DNA of 64,000 nt, from assembly GCA_026686845.1 (NCBI GenBank), contig JAIVEN010000010.1:25270001-25334000 (forward strand), written 5' to 3'. This document shows, in pieces, positions 45,166-58,118 of the stretch. Source of the DNA: Adenanthera pavonina. Taxonomy: Eukaryota > Streptophyta > Magnoliopsida > Fabales > Fabaceae. The stretch's first letter is position 1. Every line of letters starts with the position of its first letter. A model generated the notes under the pieces. That model was not told the DNA's origin and did no database searches. It saw only the letters and a program-made list of their open reading frames with translations. The translations under genes and the position numbers were made by a program.

Positions 45166-46179
45166 GATTTTTTGAATAAGAATTATAAAAGTATTTAAAA
45201 TTAATAAAAGTTATAAATTAAAGTAATTATAAAAAAGGTCTGTGTGGCCCCACTTATTGCACTTCCATCTTTGTGCATGTCGGTATGAATCCAGAGATCC
45301 CCCAATGAAACCTAGCCCTGCTATTGTTCTTCCTACGGGTATTTTAAATATAAATGTAAGAAAAAATTAATTTTATAAACATAAAATTTTATAAATTTCA
45401 ATTTATACCAATTCATGCTAGATTTGTGAAAAGGTCTTAGATCTAGTGGTGTGAACAATAGTCTGTCTTGCTTTATTCTTTCTATTCTAGGCCACCACCG
45501 CCTATACATATTTATTCTTTCTATTCTAGGCCACCACCGCCTATACATATTTGACAAGCTGTGTCAAGGGCTGTACCATTTAATGCTAGGTATGAAAAGA
45601 TTTGCAATATAGCGTGCAACCTAGGTTGTGTTCATAGGGAGGTAACAATCAATGTGCAAGTAAGAGAATCCAAATTTCTAACCTTAATTATGCCCCTAAA
45701 TGATTTTTTTTTTAAAAAGCAACTATTAAAATTAAAACTAAGTGAAATTAACTAAATAAAAAATCAACTAATTCAATTATAATGCAACTAAAATGCTAAT
45801 TCTAAACTAGTCCTAAACGAAATGAAATTCAACTAAACTACTAACTATTAATTAACTAAATAAAATGCTAATAAATAGATGCAATGCAAGCTACTCTATA
45901 TGCAAATGAAAATGTCAATTACTAACTAAGGTTTTTTAGGGGCTCGGGGTGGTGGTGGAGGGGGTTTGTTTAGAAAACAATTAAAGTGAAAAGAAAACAA
46001 AAATTGAAATTAAATTTAAATCAAAACAGCTTAATATAAACAATTAATTAAAATAAACTAAACACTAATTAAGGTTTAAAAAGAAAACTATAATTTAGTT
46101 ATGAAAAGGTGGGTCATTTATGGGTTTAACATATTACTTAAGTTTATCCTAACTTGAGTCCAATTAAATTAATAATGGG
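45166..46179. other. AT-rich DNA with a 39-bp tandem duplication
   Basis: No gene was found. A perfect two-copy repeat of 39 bases (TTTATTCTTTCTATTCTAGG then CCACCACCGCCTATACATA) lies at 45472-45549. The small open frame across it simply repeats a 13-residue unit. Confidence 0.55.
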
Positions 46180-46800
46180 GATGTAATTAATTAACATAAA
46201 ACACATAATGATCCATAACTCCTAATTTCATCATTCAAGCTTAGCCCTTAGTTCCAACCTAGGGTTCCACTCAACTCATCATAATCCAACCAAAACGCAT
46301 ATCGAAGCTTCAATAAGACTAAATCACACTCCAATAATCCCTTTATACATATTTCAATTGGTAGGAATCAACCAAAAATAGACTCCCATGCATACCCATG
46401 AAAATCAACTTAAAATTGAAGAGAAAAAGAAAAAGGAAGGGAGTAGATCAATATACCAACTAAGCATCAAGCTTCCAAAGTCCTAAAACTGCTTCTGAAG
46501 GTTGAGTCCACCGAGCCTTAGCAGAGAATCTTTCGTCTCCCTCCATTTTTCTTTCTTTCGTCTGATTGAATCTCACCCTAATATATTTGAGTTCAGAGTT
46601 TGGCACTGTGGCAGGCAATAAGTTCACTGTGGCATGAGATCCTTATGTTTGAAAAAATTATCGAAGTTTCAGATTATTCACCGCGGCACCCTTGTTCAGG
46701 CCACAACGTGGAGTGTTTCTGTCTCTACTTTGCTCTTCCTTTGTCTTGGTTCCTCTGGCCCTACACATGCCACCAAGTATGCTTCTCGTTAGCTTTAGAC
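46180..46800 (-). repeat. LTR fragment related to elements A and C
   Basis: AAGCATCAAGCTTCCAAAGTCC, CTGCTTCTGAAGGTTGAGTCC, the CTCCATTTTTCTTTCTTTCG stretch and ACCGCGGCACC follow the same order as 5865-6090 of the element A LTR (AAGCTCCCAAGGTC, CTGCTTCTCGGTCTCC, CATTTTCTTTCTTTTTG, CCGCGGCTTC). It is a diverged, incomplete LTR with no clear terminus. Confidence 0.5.
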
Positions 46801-48840
46801 TAAGTCAGAATAGTATATTGAGGTTTGTTGCACTTCCAATACTACTTTTTGATAATATGCAAACATGATTTAGTTGAATTGTAAATAAAAATCAAATAAA
46901 ATTATATCATATTATAGAAATTCACCCTACATCTCAAATTAAAGTTTCATCTGCTGGAGGAACCATATTTTGCAAGTTACTCATACTATGACAATTGAAA
47001 CGAATCAAGGATTTATTGTGTTACCTAATATAACTTAAGGATTATATTTTCATTTTTTTAGGCAAAAATACATATAACCCCCTTAAATTTTAAGTTGGGG
47101 CCAAATCAAAAAGCCATGCATTCTCCTTGAATATTCCATTACATGCATTGCATCACAATAAGCATTCCCTCAAATTGGTGCCAAAAAAAAAACAACATAA
47201 AATTTTGCATTTCACATGCATCTTTCACTGTGTGCATCGCATTATAATAAGCTTAGACTTTGCATGAGGCAAATAGGAAATCCTCATGCCAAAAAAAAAA
47301 CAAGAAGAAGAACAAAACTCGCATTTTTCATTCATCATACATAATCCATTGTGTTCAATAAGCTTCCACTAAGGCTAGTGCAATCACAAAATCAAAGAAA
47401 TGGTGCATATTATGCATGCATTGCATGTTTTCATGTTACATTGTAAAAGCCAACATCCAAGGTCCTCCATCATATGAGGCATAATAAAACCTTGCATTAT
47501 GACATGTATCTTTCCAAAGTCTCGCATCATGACAAGTGCCCAAAGTCTTGTAATGTGACGGGCACCTTAAATCCTACATCACAATAGGCATCTTCTCAAG
47601 TCTCACTTCACAATGGGCACCCAAATAAAAACCCTGTTATGCAAGCCCTCTCATAGGCCAATTACTTTGGCCTCTAATTAAAGCCTAGTTTTGCTGGTCC
47701 CCTTGTAAGTTTTGTAGGCTCCCTCAAGTCCAGTTATGTTGGCCCCCAACCAAAGCCCTGTTACATAGGCCTACTCAAAGCCCAATTTTGTTGTTCATGC
47801 ATTTTGCCCCCTAAGCAAAATATATGTTCCCTTCTTCATTTGTTTTTAAAGTATGAATATCATTCAATGATCTTCTCATTTAGAAAACAAATGTAGAGGT
47901 GCAATTGTCAACATGATATTTTGTATGGATCATACAACTACATTTGTTTATTCACATGATGGCATGCTTTATTAATCTAAATCTAGCATAGCCTAGTTGT
48001 CCATTTGTGTCACATCGTTACATATTACATAAGCTCGACTGTAGTTGAAGTTAGTCATTTATATGTGCATTTGTTTGAGTTTAGTTCCATTTAGCTATAC
48101 CTTGAGTCACTATCACATTGTATGCATGCTTTGTTTGCATGAATTATCCTTTCACCAAAATCTTTTAAATTAAGTCATTCATGGTCCAAAATAGAGTCTC
48201 GTTTACTCTAACCTCATGTCTTATTGCATCTTGTTATGTCAAGGGTAAGTGAGTCTTTGTGTGTTACATGCACGGACAAAATATTGTTCTTATCCTTACT
48301 TGTTTCTTATATGAGGACTTCAAAAACTACATTTTTTTTCTTATTCTCCAGAAGAAACAAGTAAAAATGGCCAACTATGAACATCTTATTTTATCTGAAT
48401 ATTTTGAAAAGAAAAGAAAAAAAATAAAAAAAATAAGAAATAAGAAATAATAATAGCTAAATTTGTTTAACTAACTTCTGAGCCAATAAGGTAATTTGGA
48501 TAAAAATTAATTATAAAAATAAATTAAAAAAGGAAGAGAATTATTAAAAATAAAAAATAACCTCTCTTTGATTTGTATCTTTTAAGATTTATAAAAATAC
48601 AAAAAAAGAGACTTAATCTCTTAGTTTAATTTGTTTCTTTTAAGACTTATGAAGAAAAATATCAAATTAAATACATTTTAGGTTTCCATATTTCTCTTAA
48701 CTATCCAATTTTCAATTTCAAGTTCTTCAAAAAAAAACCTTGTAATTGTATTATTGGTGTTTTGTTCTACTAAAAAATTCCAAAAAAAAAACCTTGTTAC
48801 TTAAATAAATAAATAATATTAAAAACAAAAGAAAAAAATA
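46801..48840. repeat. Repeat-rich non-coding DNA with degenerate minisatellites
   Basis: Two loosely repeated words are seen. One (about 47480-47625) has a 25-28 base period of the type AAGTCTCGCATCATGACAAG, with TGCCC or GGCACC ends. The other (47635-47800) has a period near 30 with GGCC, CAAAGCCC and GTTATG words. TGCATTGCATCACAATAAGC recurs near 47145 and 47235. The composition suggests an old LTR. No gene was found. Confidence 0.45.
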
Positions 48841-48858
48841 AGAGAGAGAGAGAGAGAG
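48841..48858. repeat. (AG)9 microsatellite
   Basis: A perfect AG run follows AAATA at the end of an A-rich stretch. Confidence 0.85.
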
Positions 48859-49109
48859 CCATAAAACACTAGGTTTTTAGCATTTTGGTTATTGTAGATT
48901 GCCTTTGGTATTAATCATGTTTTGTTAGGTATATAGTGAACTCTCTAGTAGGAACATTACTTGTTTTACAATGAAGCATGCTGCGGGAAGTTGGAATCAA
49001 TCTTGCATTTATACATGCTTCTTGTTCTTTTCTCTTGATTTTAATCACTTATTTTGTCTTGAGATGCTGGAATAATAACTCCTTTGTGTGGTCACACTAA
49101 GTCATGTTC

Positions 49110-51516
49110 TGCAGGTCCTTAAACTTCTCCCATTTGCCTATTGGGCCTAATAGGATCCGATTTAAGAGTTTTGTTGCCTTACTTGTACGCACTAAGGCAA
49201 GTATCTTGTTAAATGATTGGACTAATGTATCCAACAAAGTGAAGGGAGATATTTGGGACAATATCTCAGTATATTAGACTATACACTTATCTTATTATTT
49301 AACTATTGTATGTATCTATGTCACCAACTTCGTTCTTTGCATGTACATTGTAGCTAACTTATGGCGTACTTCTTGATAATAGTTTGGTGAAGAAGATGCT
49401 AAAATATGTAGGAGAGTGTTGGAAGACCTTTAAAAGCAATATCACTACTAGATATATCTTTAGTTACATGAAGGGCTACAATCCTTGTGATGATTACCAG
49501 TTTCTTGATAAAGAAACTTGACATGCTTTTGTCAAAAGTCGAGAAGATCCTACATTTCAAGTTAGTAAATGTAGAATGAGGAAATGAATTGATTTCGTTT
49601 TTTATTGATTTCTAGACCTAAACTTATTTTGTTAATGGGAGAAAAGAGTAAAAGGTCAAGAGTTACAATCAAAAAATTTGTATCCCCACATATTGTCTCA
49701 TGAGGGTTATGACGGGGTTGAGGAAAAAATTATGCAGGAGAAGTGGAAAGGGAGACAAGAAGCTACTCAATTTGACCCATCCATTGTTATTAATCCTCCA
49801 TCTTCACCTACTTGCCATGAGAAATGGAAGAAAGCACATAGGAAAAAGAAAGGAGAATATGTCACTGAGGGGGGTTGTATGGTTGCTAAGAAGATTGTTA
49901 GTAATTTACGATCAATCAATTGGATTTAGTATTTAATGCAAGTTCTATTTATGTTCACTATTAAATGTTATAGGATGAGCTTCAAGAACAATACTCCCAA
50001 AGGAGCTTTACTCCCATTGGAAAGAAAGATATCTTGGCCATTGCTCTAGGGAAAGAAGAGCATAGTGGTGGTGTCAGGGGAGTTGGAGGAGGAGTCGGCA
50101 TCGGGGAGCACTTTGGAGCACCTTCACACAGTGTCTCAGGAATAATGACAAGGGAGGAGATAGAAATAATGTTGGAAGCAAAGGTCAAAGCATGAGTGGA
50201 AGCAAAGATAGAAGCTTGAAATGAGCAAATGATGTCTATGTTTAGCTCATTAAGACTGCCTTTATGGATGAACACACCTGTTGAGAGGAACAACTCTCCT
50301 GTTCCTCATAGCACAAAAGGGAGTTATACACCTAGGTTAGTACCAAAGGATCATCCACTACAAGCAACTGGAGTAGCATGTAAGCTATATTTATAGGATC
50401 CCCATAGGTGTTTAGTTGCATATACGAGAGTTCATAACTTAGGGCAATTAATCCACTGCAAACAAATAAAAAAAGACCAAGTGAGGATGGCAATTGAACG
50501 GGTTAGAGTTGTAGATGCTCCAGTCCCATTTCCCAATGATGAGGGTGTAAAAGTGGGGTAAGCTCTGAAGAATTTTATTTTGTGGCCAAGTAAAATTGGT
50601 CCAAGTGGTTTCGGCTCAGGTACTTAATATCTTATTACTATCTTGAGTTTCCTTATACTTTATATTTTATATGGCTTGTAATTTTTATTAACATTTTTTA
50701 CTTATGTAGGAAATTGCTCCATCAATGCCTCAATCCCTATCCCAAATGGATGCCCTAAAATGTTTATATGTAGAGGCAATGGACATCAAGTAGCCTATGA
50801 GGGTTCATATGGATTTAGGGATTGTGTCTAATTTGCATGATTATGACTTCTACATTTACCAAAAGGATATGATGGAGTTCTTGATGAATGCTAAGCTAAA
50901 CATATCGATTTTACAATTGTTTGTGAAGTAAGTATATTCTAATCTCTAAATGATATCCAAGCATTCAACTCTTAAAACTCACATATCTGTAATATCATAG
51001 GTATCTCCATCATCTTTGTAACTTATTAGGAGAAAATGATTTGTTTGGATTCATTTGCCCATATCGCATCCAACGCCTAGGGAATAAGGAGAGTGAAATA
51101 AAAACCTACATCAGTTCTGTGCTCCAGAAGGGCAATAAGAAATGTTTCCTTGCATCGTATCATCATGGATGAGAAAAAGTTTGTAATTGTTATGATATTA
51201 TGATTTTGTGTAATTCATTCCTAATTTTGTAGGGACCATTGGCAGTTGATGGTTGTTTACCCTTGGTAAAATGCTATCACTTGGTTTTACTCTATATAGA
51301 AAGAGTTTGATGACAAATTGAGGGATATGATTGAGACGTAAGTGTGCTTGTGTAAGATATTGCTTTGTGATATTTATTAGTCTATGATATAATTTCTTGT
51401 GTGTATTTGATCATCAGAGCTTTGGAATATATGCTTGATATTATCACCTCAGGCATTGTTGGTTCATATAAAGGGGTAATTATAGTTTTCAATATTTCAT
51501 TTTGTTCTTTTGTGAG
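49110..51516 (+). pseudogene. CACTA ORF: Transposase_24 fused to a Ulp1-like protease, broken
   Basis: Plus-strand exon-like blocks: 49155-49275 (FKSFVALLVRTKASILLNDW, DIWDNIS), 49388-49563 (MLKYVGECWKTFKSNITTRY, FLDKET, AFVKSREDPTFQ), 49678-49927 (LSHEGYDGVEEKIMQEKW, DPSIVINPPSSP), 49978-50270 (FTPIGKKDILAIALGKEEH, GGVRGVGGGVGIG) and 50370-50580 (DAPVPFPNDEGVKVGEALK). These match plant En/Spm Transposase_24 proteins. Further exons at 50800-50930, 51001-51175 and 51225-51475 (VHMDLGIVSNLHDYDFYI, FICPYRIQRLGNKESEIKTY, DGCLPLVKC) resemble the Ulp1-type cysteine protease tail found in some CACTA proteins. Stops (for example TGA for Trp in 'ET*HAF') and the LTR at 51522 break it. Catalytic His and Cys are not visible. 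Confidence 0.8.
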
Positions 51517-53199
51517 TTATTTGTTAGATAAGCCAGCTACCCAAGAGGGGGGTGAATTAGGAAGATTAAAAATTTTCTGTAAAACGTCAAGAAAGTGAAA
51601 AAAGCAAAGGGTGATGGTAAAATAGAACATAAATGAATAAATAGTAAAAGTAATAGTAGGAAAGAGAAGACTCAGATATTTATTCTAGTTCGGTCTCTCA
51701 ACTTGACCTACGTCCAGTCCCCAAGTCACCACTTGAGATTTTCCACTATTCTGTAAGAATTCAGTGGGCTTCTTGCAAATGCCACAGTATAGCGTTGATG
51801 CTCTGTTTCTAGAGCTCACACTTTAACTCTTTGCACTCTCACTAAGTACTTCCCCAATCCCTTGTGATATCCCCTTACAAGAAAATCTTTCTTCCAGATG
51901 AAGATAAGATTGTTTACAATGAATAAATTCTCTTAATCACAGTGTATATGAAAGTTAGAGTACAAATATTGAAGTATGTGAGAGTAGGAGACTTTGAGTA
52001 GATGATTTAGCAGAGTTTCAGTATATACAAAGAAATTTTTGTTACCCACACCTTCAAATAAAATTCTATATATAGATTTCTGCCTCAACTATACGTTAGA
52101 GACAAGATCTAGTCGTTAGAGATGTTACCCAATGGTTACTCTGAGAAACTATCTATTTACCAACCCCATTTAATGCTTTTGACACTCAAAGTTCAAATTT
52201 CAGTTGGTCAATAGACAAATTTCGCAGAAACCTAATGTTACAGCCTTTAACGTTGAACTTTTGAAGTTTGTCTGTTATGAATTAAAATTTGAATTTTCGT
52301 CTTTAGAAAATCATTCTATGTTAGAACATATGAATTTTCATGTTTAAAGTTGTTTTGTTAAGTGTGAATAGTAAATTCAATTTGCTACAGTGCCTTCGAA
52401 ATTCAAATTTTGGAACCCTAAAATTCATTTATCAGAAGCTGGTTCAATGAGACACAATAGTTCATAAATTCGAAATTCAAATTTTCAAAGGGCAAAGTTC
52501 ATCTGTCAGAGAGACCTCTTTTCAGACTTACCTTAAAATTCTAATTTCTGAATATTGTCATTCGTATGTCAATGTATCAACACAACAAACTCACAAGCTT
52601 TGTTTCTGAAATTTCGAATTTTCATGTTCAAAGTTCTCCTGTCAGTGAGCAATTTGAAAGCTCTTTTTAAACTTATTTTCAGATGAACTTTGACATATTT
52701 TCAGACGAATTTTTCAATTTTCATAAGTTGCATTTTGTCTAAAATTAGAATTTTTAACATCAAAGTTCATATGTCAGAGAAGGGCTCTTTTCAGACTCTT
52801 TTCAGACATAAGTTAAAGTTTGAATTTTGGAATACAAAATTCATTTGTCAGAAAAGCCTCTTTTCAGACTTATTCATTTTGAATATAAAATTCAAATTTC
52901 CAAAGCCAAAGTTTTAATTTTCAAAACGATAGATCTGTATAAACCTTTCAAATTTTGTCTGTTGGTAGGTGTTTTTTAAATGTTCCATGAATTAACATGG
53001 AATTAAGGTTTTAAAACATCTTTTCACTAAATCAAAGTCTTTTACTGAAATTAAAACATTACTAAATATTCTACATCTATTCTTGCACTGATTTCTCCAA
53101 AATTCCTTCACTTGAAACCTTTTATACCCCTTTGATATCTTTACTCCAAACTCTTGAAGGTTGGTTTGGAATCATCAAAACACTTGATTCAACATTATT
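51517..53199 (-). mobile_element. Sirevirus-like solo LTR (D2) with target duplication
   Basis: It runs from TGTTAGATAAGCC (51522) to TTGATTCAACA (53194), with a perfect 5-bp duplication TTATT at 51517-51521 and 53195-53199. It is the reverse complement of one unit of D1 (31106-34585), sharing GGTCTCTCAACTTGACCTAC and GGGGGGTGAATT. With a single LTR and no internal region, it gives the family LTR length, 1673 bp. It interrupts the Ulp1-like part of the CACTA gene. Confidence 0.88.
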
Positions 53200-54495
53200 C
53201 ATGTTTTGATGGAGTTTGAATTTGTAGAGATTTGATAATATTGAACCTTTTTCTAAAGAGGAAATTAAAAACGTTAAGATCTAGTGGGCAAAATATTTTT
53301 TAGAGGTCATTCCACATTGATGGTTAGGTTATATACATTTGAAAGTTGAAACTAGTAGTCATTCTTGCTATAATTTTTCTATTTTTAAATTGTCTTTGTA
53401 CTTATTATTGGAAGAAAATTGGAGAAAATCAGTGGATAATTAGTAGCTTGGATTAGCAAGTTTTATTGTTTTAGTTGGCAACATGTATATTGATGGGTGT
53501 TGAAATGATTTACTTAAGTGATTTTCTATTTTTAATGAATGATAGTATAAGAAAGGGACTAGTTTCTTGAGTTAAATTCAATGTAAATTAAGGACTTTAA
53601 ATGTTGGATTATTTCTTATTCACTATAGAGGGTCAATGAGTTTATCTTGTGTTTTCTTTACAATACATATTACTTACATGTTTTAATTGGCTTCTAGGAG
53701 TTTAAGTTCACCATGTTTTTGCTTAAATTTTGATGTACTTGATGCCATCTATATATACATTTATTTTGAGATTGCATAAGTGTGGAGCAAGCATGAGGTT
53801 TGCCTTTTTTATGGCATGTATATGTGTTTTGTATTTCTCACAATAATTTTTCTAAATATCTACAGGCATGTGTTGATCGAGTTCAATCATGGATGTTGTT
53901 TTGATTCACTTGAGTTGCACAAGGTTTGTAATATATGATCATATTTCTTCATGTTGGAAAGCTTTTTATTCTTCTTCTTGCTATTGTTGTTTTTGTTATA
54001 GGATTAAATATGCATGTAGTTATATGTTTCTACACTATTTACAACCCAATTGTATCTAAATGTTCTTACATTCTATGGTCATGCACCATATTTAACTATT
54101 CCTTATCTTCATAGGAAATATAATTCATATCACATTTTGATTATTCTTTAATTATGACATCTTCTGCAGGGGTTTATACTAGGGGAAGGTGCATATATGG
54201 TTGAAAATTCCTCAAATATTAACGCCAAAATGATATTATGTTAGTATGATTAGTTTTTGTTTGACAAAATCTTTTTGATTTAAGTAGGTAGAACTATGAT
54301 CTTTAGAGTCCAGGTCTATATAAATTGGTTAGGGAAAAACATGATTGCTTTTTTGGATTTGATGTTGAATTATGGAAAAACTCTATTTGTTGAGTCTTTA
54401 TTGGTTTCTAACTTTAAAGTGGTTACTGTGCATATAGAGTATTTTGGATAAATGTAGTTACAAGAAGGATGGATGTCAAAATTTAGTACATTTAT
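53200..54495 (+). other. Remainder of the CACTA element, non-coding
   Basis: AT-rich DNA between the solo LTR and the subterminal repeats. Possible splice-like signals occur (CTACAG at about 53865, CTGCAGG at 54166) but no exon with a recognisable protease motif was read. It is probably the 3' part of the Transposase_24/Ulp1 element. Confidence 0.4.
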
Positions 54496-54499
54496 AAAA

Positions 54500-54772
54500 A
54501 AAAAATTATTCTATAATGGTTGAGTTAATCACCGTTCTAGAAATGGGAACTTCTAGAATGGTGGCAAACATCAAACCGTCCTTGAAAATGCCTTTCAGTT
54601 GTATCTTCCAAAATAGTTGCTTTTGTGAACCGTTCTAGAAAGAAATTTCTAGAATGATTCACCAACTATTCTAAAAAGCATGTCTTTCTATTAACCTCAT
54701 TTCTACAACTATGGGACAACTGTCCTAGAAAGTTTATATTAACCATTCTAGAAAGCCTTTTTTCCACTACTG
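54500..54772. mobile_element. CACTA right end with subterminal repeats
   Basis: The motif CCGTTCTAGAA and its inverse TTCTAGAATGG recur at about 54531, 54551, 54632, 54647 and 54742, with weaker copies at 54667 and 54722. They end in GCCTTTTTTCCACTACTG at 54772. Its inverse, CAGTAGTGGAAAAAAGGC, is one or two changes from a usual CACTAGTGGAAAA end. TNP2 coding sequence begins right after, so this end marks an insertion into another CACTA gene. Confidence 0.68.
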
Positions 54773-54775
54773 TGC

Positions 54776-57071
54776 TAACAATTTCCTTTACCATAATCCC
54801 TTCCCCAGATGTTCTTTCTATGTGGTGAGACTTAGAAAGGCCAATGTTATCGACATTGGATAAGTATTCGGTGCAAAATTCAACAGCTTCTTCGACTTTA
54901 TACCGTTCAACAATACAACCCTTTGGCCTACTTTGGTTTTTCATATACCCTTTTAATATCTTCATGTAGCACTCAATCGGGTACATCCATCTCATATAAA
55001 GTAGGCCGAATAATTGTGTCTCCCTAACTGGGTGAACCATCATATCAAAAAAAGAAGGTAGGAAATACATCTCATGCTTGTATAAAGTAACAATAATGTC
55101 TATTTGCAATGTTGCAACTTCACGAGGTGAATCAATTTGCTACAAATATATTTGGTGATTGTCCCTCAAACCGTTTTTGCAAAATGGATTGTATATCCAT
55201 GACCACGAAATTCTCCATCAAAACATGGTAATCATGAGACTTCAGACCTTTTAACTTCAAGTCTTTCATAGAAATAAGGTTCCTAATGTTTGAGAGGTAC
55301 CCCTCTGGAACTTTAACTCCATCAAGAAACTCACAAAAAGCAATTTCCTTTTTTCTAGATAGATTTTATGCCATATGAGGTAGATAAGTATGGCATTTCT
55401 CCTTTACTGGTGCCAATTCTCCACTTATTCCGTGGCAACCAAGTCCAACCTTGCGTTCATGTCATCTTTAGTCTTCCCCAGCATATTAAGTAATGTACCA
55501 ATGATGCTTTCACATACATTTTTTTTCTACATGCATGATATCAAGGAAGTGTCTCACATACAAAGACTTCCAATATGGCAATTTAAAGAAAATTGATCTT
55601 TTCTTCCACCCACTGGTCCTGAAATACTCTATCAAATCCTTTACCTTGTCAAATAATTGCTCACTGCTTAATGGCAAAGGTTCCTTCCTTTCTTCTATAT
55701 TTCCATTAAAGGCTATCTGTACCACCTGTAATGATGTCCTTGAGTCAATAATCTACAGTGTCCAAGGAAGACAAATTTCACACCATGCTCCAACTGTGTG
55801 GAATATGTGTTTTCTTTGCATATAGGGCATCCAAACTATCCTTTGATACTATAGCCTGACAAATTACCATACGCTAGAAAATCATTGATTGTACCAAACA
55901 ACATAGCTCTCAACTTGAATGTCTCTTCCCTATATCTAACATACACCTTCACACCCCTCTTCCACATTAGCTTTAAATCTTCAATTAGTAGAGATAAATA
56001 TAGATCTATATCATTTCCAGGTTGTTTGGGTCCATAGATTAGCATAGGCATCATAAACTTCCACTTCATACATAGCCATGGTGGTAGGTTATAAATCACC
56101 AAAATCATGGGCCATGTACTGTGAGTACTACTTTGCATACCATGCAGATTCATTCTATTGGTAGATAATGTAAGGCATAGGTTTCTATCTTCTACTCTGA
56201 AGTCTTCATATTGACTATCAATTTTTTTCCATTGCAGATAATCTGCAAGATGTTGAAACTTTTCATCTTCTATTCTTGCATCTACATGTCACATCAAGTG
56301 CCTCGCAATTTCAGGACTTTTGTATATGAGTCTAAATCTAGGTATGATTTAAAAATACCATACCACCTTTGTTGGACTCAATTCTTTCTTCTTATATTGT
56401 GGGGCATTACATTTAGGACATATATGTATAGATGCATATTCTTTCTGGAATAACACACAGTCATTAGGACAAGTATGTATCCTCTCACAGCTTATCCCAA
56501 CAGAGCAAATCATTTATTTAACCTTATATGTTTGGCTAGGAAGCTCATTATCCTCTATGAGCATATCCTTTGAAAGTGCAAGCAATTTTGTGAAGCTCTT
56601 ATCACTCCATCCATTGCTTACTTTCAAGTTGTACAACTTTAACAATGCTGATAATATCATGAATTTAGCACAACCATAGTATAATGGCTTTTCTGCATCA
56701 CTTTTCAACCTCTCAAACATCTCAAGACAATCTTGAAGTTCATCCTCAATCACATTTGCCATCTTTTCAAGATGGTTAGCCTCAATTGTGCTTGTGTCAA
56801 AATCATTCGATCCACTATACCCCAAACTACTATACCTATCATTCGTCTCACCGTGCTTTGTTCAACATGTGTAACCTCTATCAATTCCATGACACACTAA
56901 ATGATCTTCCATGTCATTTGCGCTAACTAGCTTCCCATAGCAATGCTTTAAGCAAGCGTATAAAATTTTATTAGGGTTGTCTGCATGCTCAACTGCAAAT
57001 CTAATGAACTCTTTCACTCATTCCCTATACTCCTTAGTCAAACAATTTGCAGACATCCATGACCAATCCAT
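54776..57071 (-). pseudogene. TNP2-type (Transposase_21) CACTA transposase, broken
   Basis: On the minus strand a Met at 57071 begins MDWSWMSANCLTKEYRE, the transposase-associated domain, with CLKHC nearby. Then come ERLKSDAEKPLYYGCAKF (56514-56825 frame), the core NLPPWLCMKWKFMM, PGNDIDLYL, FGTINDFLAYGNLSG (55836-56153), FKLPYWKSLYVRHFLDIMHV (55510-55600) and the DUF4218 part LPSFFDMMVHPV, YMRWMYPIECY, EAVEFCTEYL (54776-55080). TNP2 binds element ends and cuts them. Stops, frameshifts and a truncated C-terminus at 54775, where another CACTA end is inserted, make it a pseudogene. It faces the Transposase_24 gene on the other strand, so the two probably belong to different copies. Confidence 0.88.
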
Positions 57072-58118
57072 ATTCCTGAGATGTGTATCAATTTTGGCAA
57101 AGCCTCTCCTAGAAGTTGAGAGTACAATAATTCTAAAATATCTCACAAAAAAGTTAGACTTCATAATTATAAGTACTATCATTTTTCAGCCAATCCCAGG
57201 CAACTTAAGCTATATATCTTTAAACATAATGACTATTACTATTTAAAAGCAATACAAGATTTAATCAGAGTTTCCGGCAATCATAGTCTAATTTAAGAAA
57301 AAAAACTTGTAGCATAACAGCTTAAAAATGAGAGTTTCATGGGCCTTAAACCATCTCTTCACACAAAAAGGAGCTAATTACAATAAGTTTAAATCAATCA
57401 CAACAACAATTATGTCCCAAATGATTTCCAATCAAATTACTTCTAATTAATAAACTAATAATCATCGATGCTATTAAATATAAAATTTCATTCAATCTTT
57501 TTCAATTCAAAACTTTACCCCATAACTTTCTTTGAAAATATTTGGATACTAATCAAACATCAGTCGATCACAATAGCAATCATTAAACACCACCATTTTA
57601 ACCAAGTATTAAGACAAGATTAATGTACCTTATAAACTTGCACTATACTGTTCTCTTTAGTTTAGCAATGACTCATTTAGCCTACATTACATATGAGTAC
57701 CAAGGTAAGAGATCAAACAAGTCTGCTTAACAATATACTAAATTTCTAAAAGGCATTTATATATGATGAATTTAATGATGGAATAGTGGTTTCAAATCTT
57801 GATGGCCTCATAGAAATGATGTTAACATGATTAAAAGGTAAGAACTCAAGTTATAGTATAAAATGGTCATATTGAACTTAGGAGAAAAATCGGCAGCATA
57901 ACGTTTGAACAAACAAGTTTTTAAATATCATTATTTTCCTTCAACACATAAAAATTATGTGAATAGAATATAAATGTTTGAATACGAAGAGCCAATGGAT
58001 TGAATCAAGAAATTTCTTGGTTACTTGGAATTAAGAGATAGAAACGGGAAAATTATGAAGACACTTGAACTAAGAAGTACTTTTGGAGAGGACGATAGCC
58101 ACAATTTCAGAGTACTTG
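57072..58118. other. AT-rich DNA upstream of TNP2, no gene seen
   Basis: This may hold the 5' region of the TNP2 element, but no CACTA terminus or subterminal repeat could be recognised before the LTR at 58119. The open frame 56977-57246 overlaps the TNP2 start on the wrong strand. Confidence 0.4.

Noticed and set aside
52690..52917. 75-codon frame in the D2 LTR with repeated residues
   Set aside because: It lies fully inside a solo LTR with clear target duplications. The repetition comes from the LTR's nucleotide repeats.
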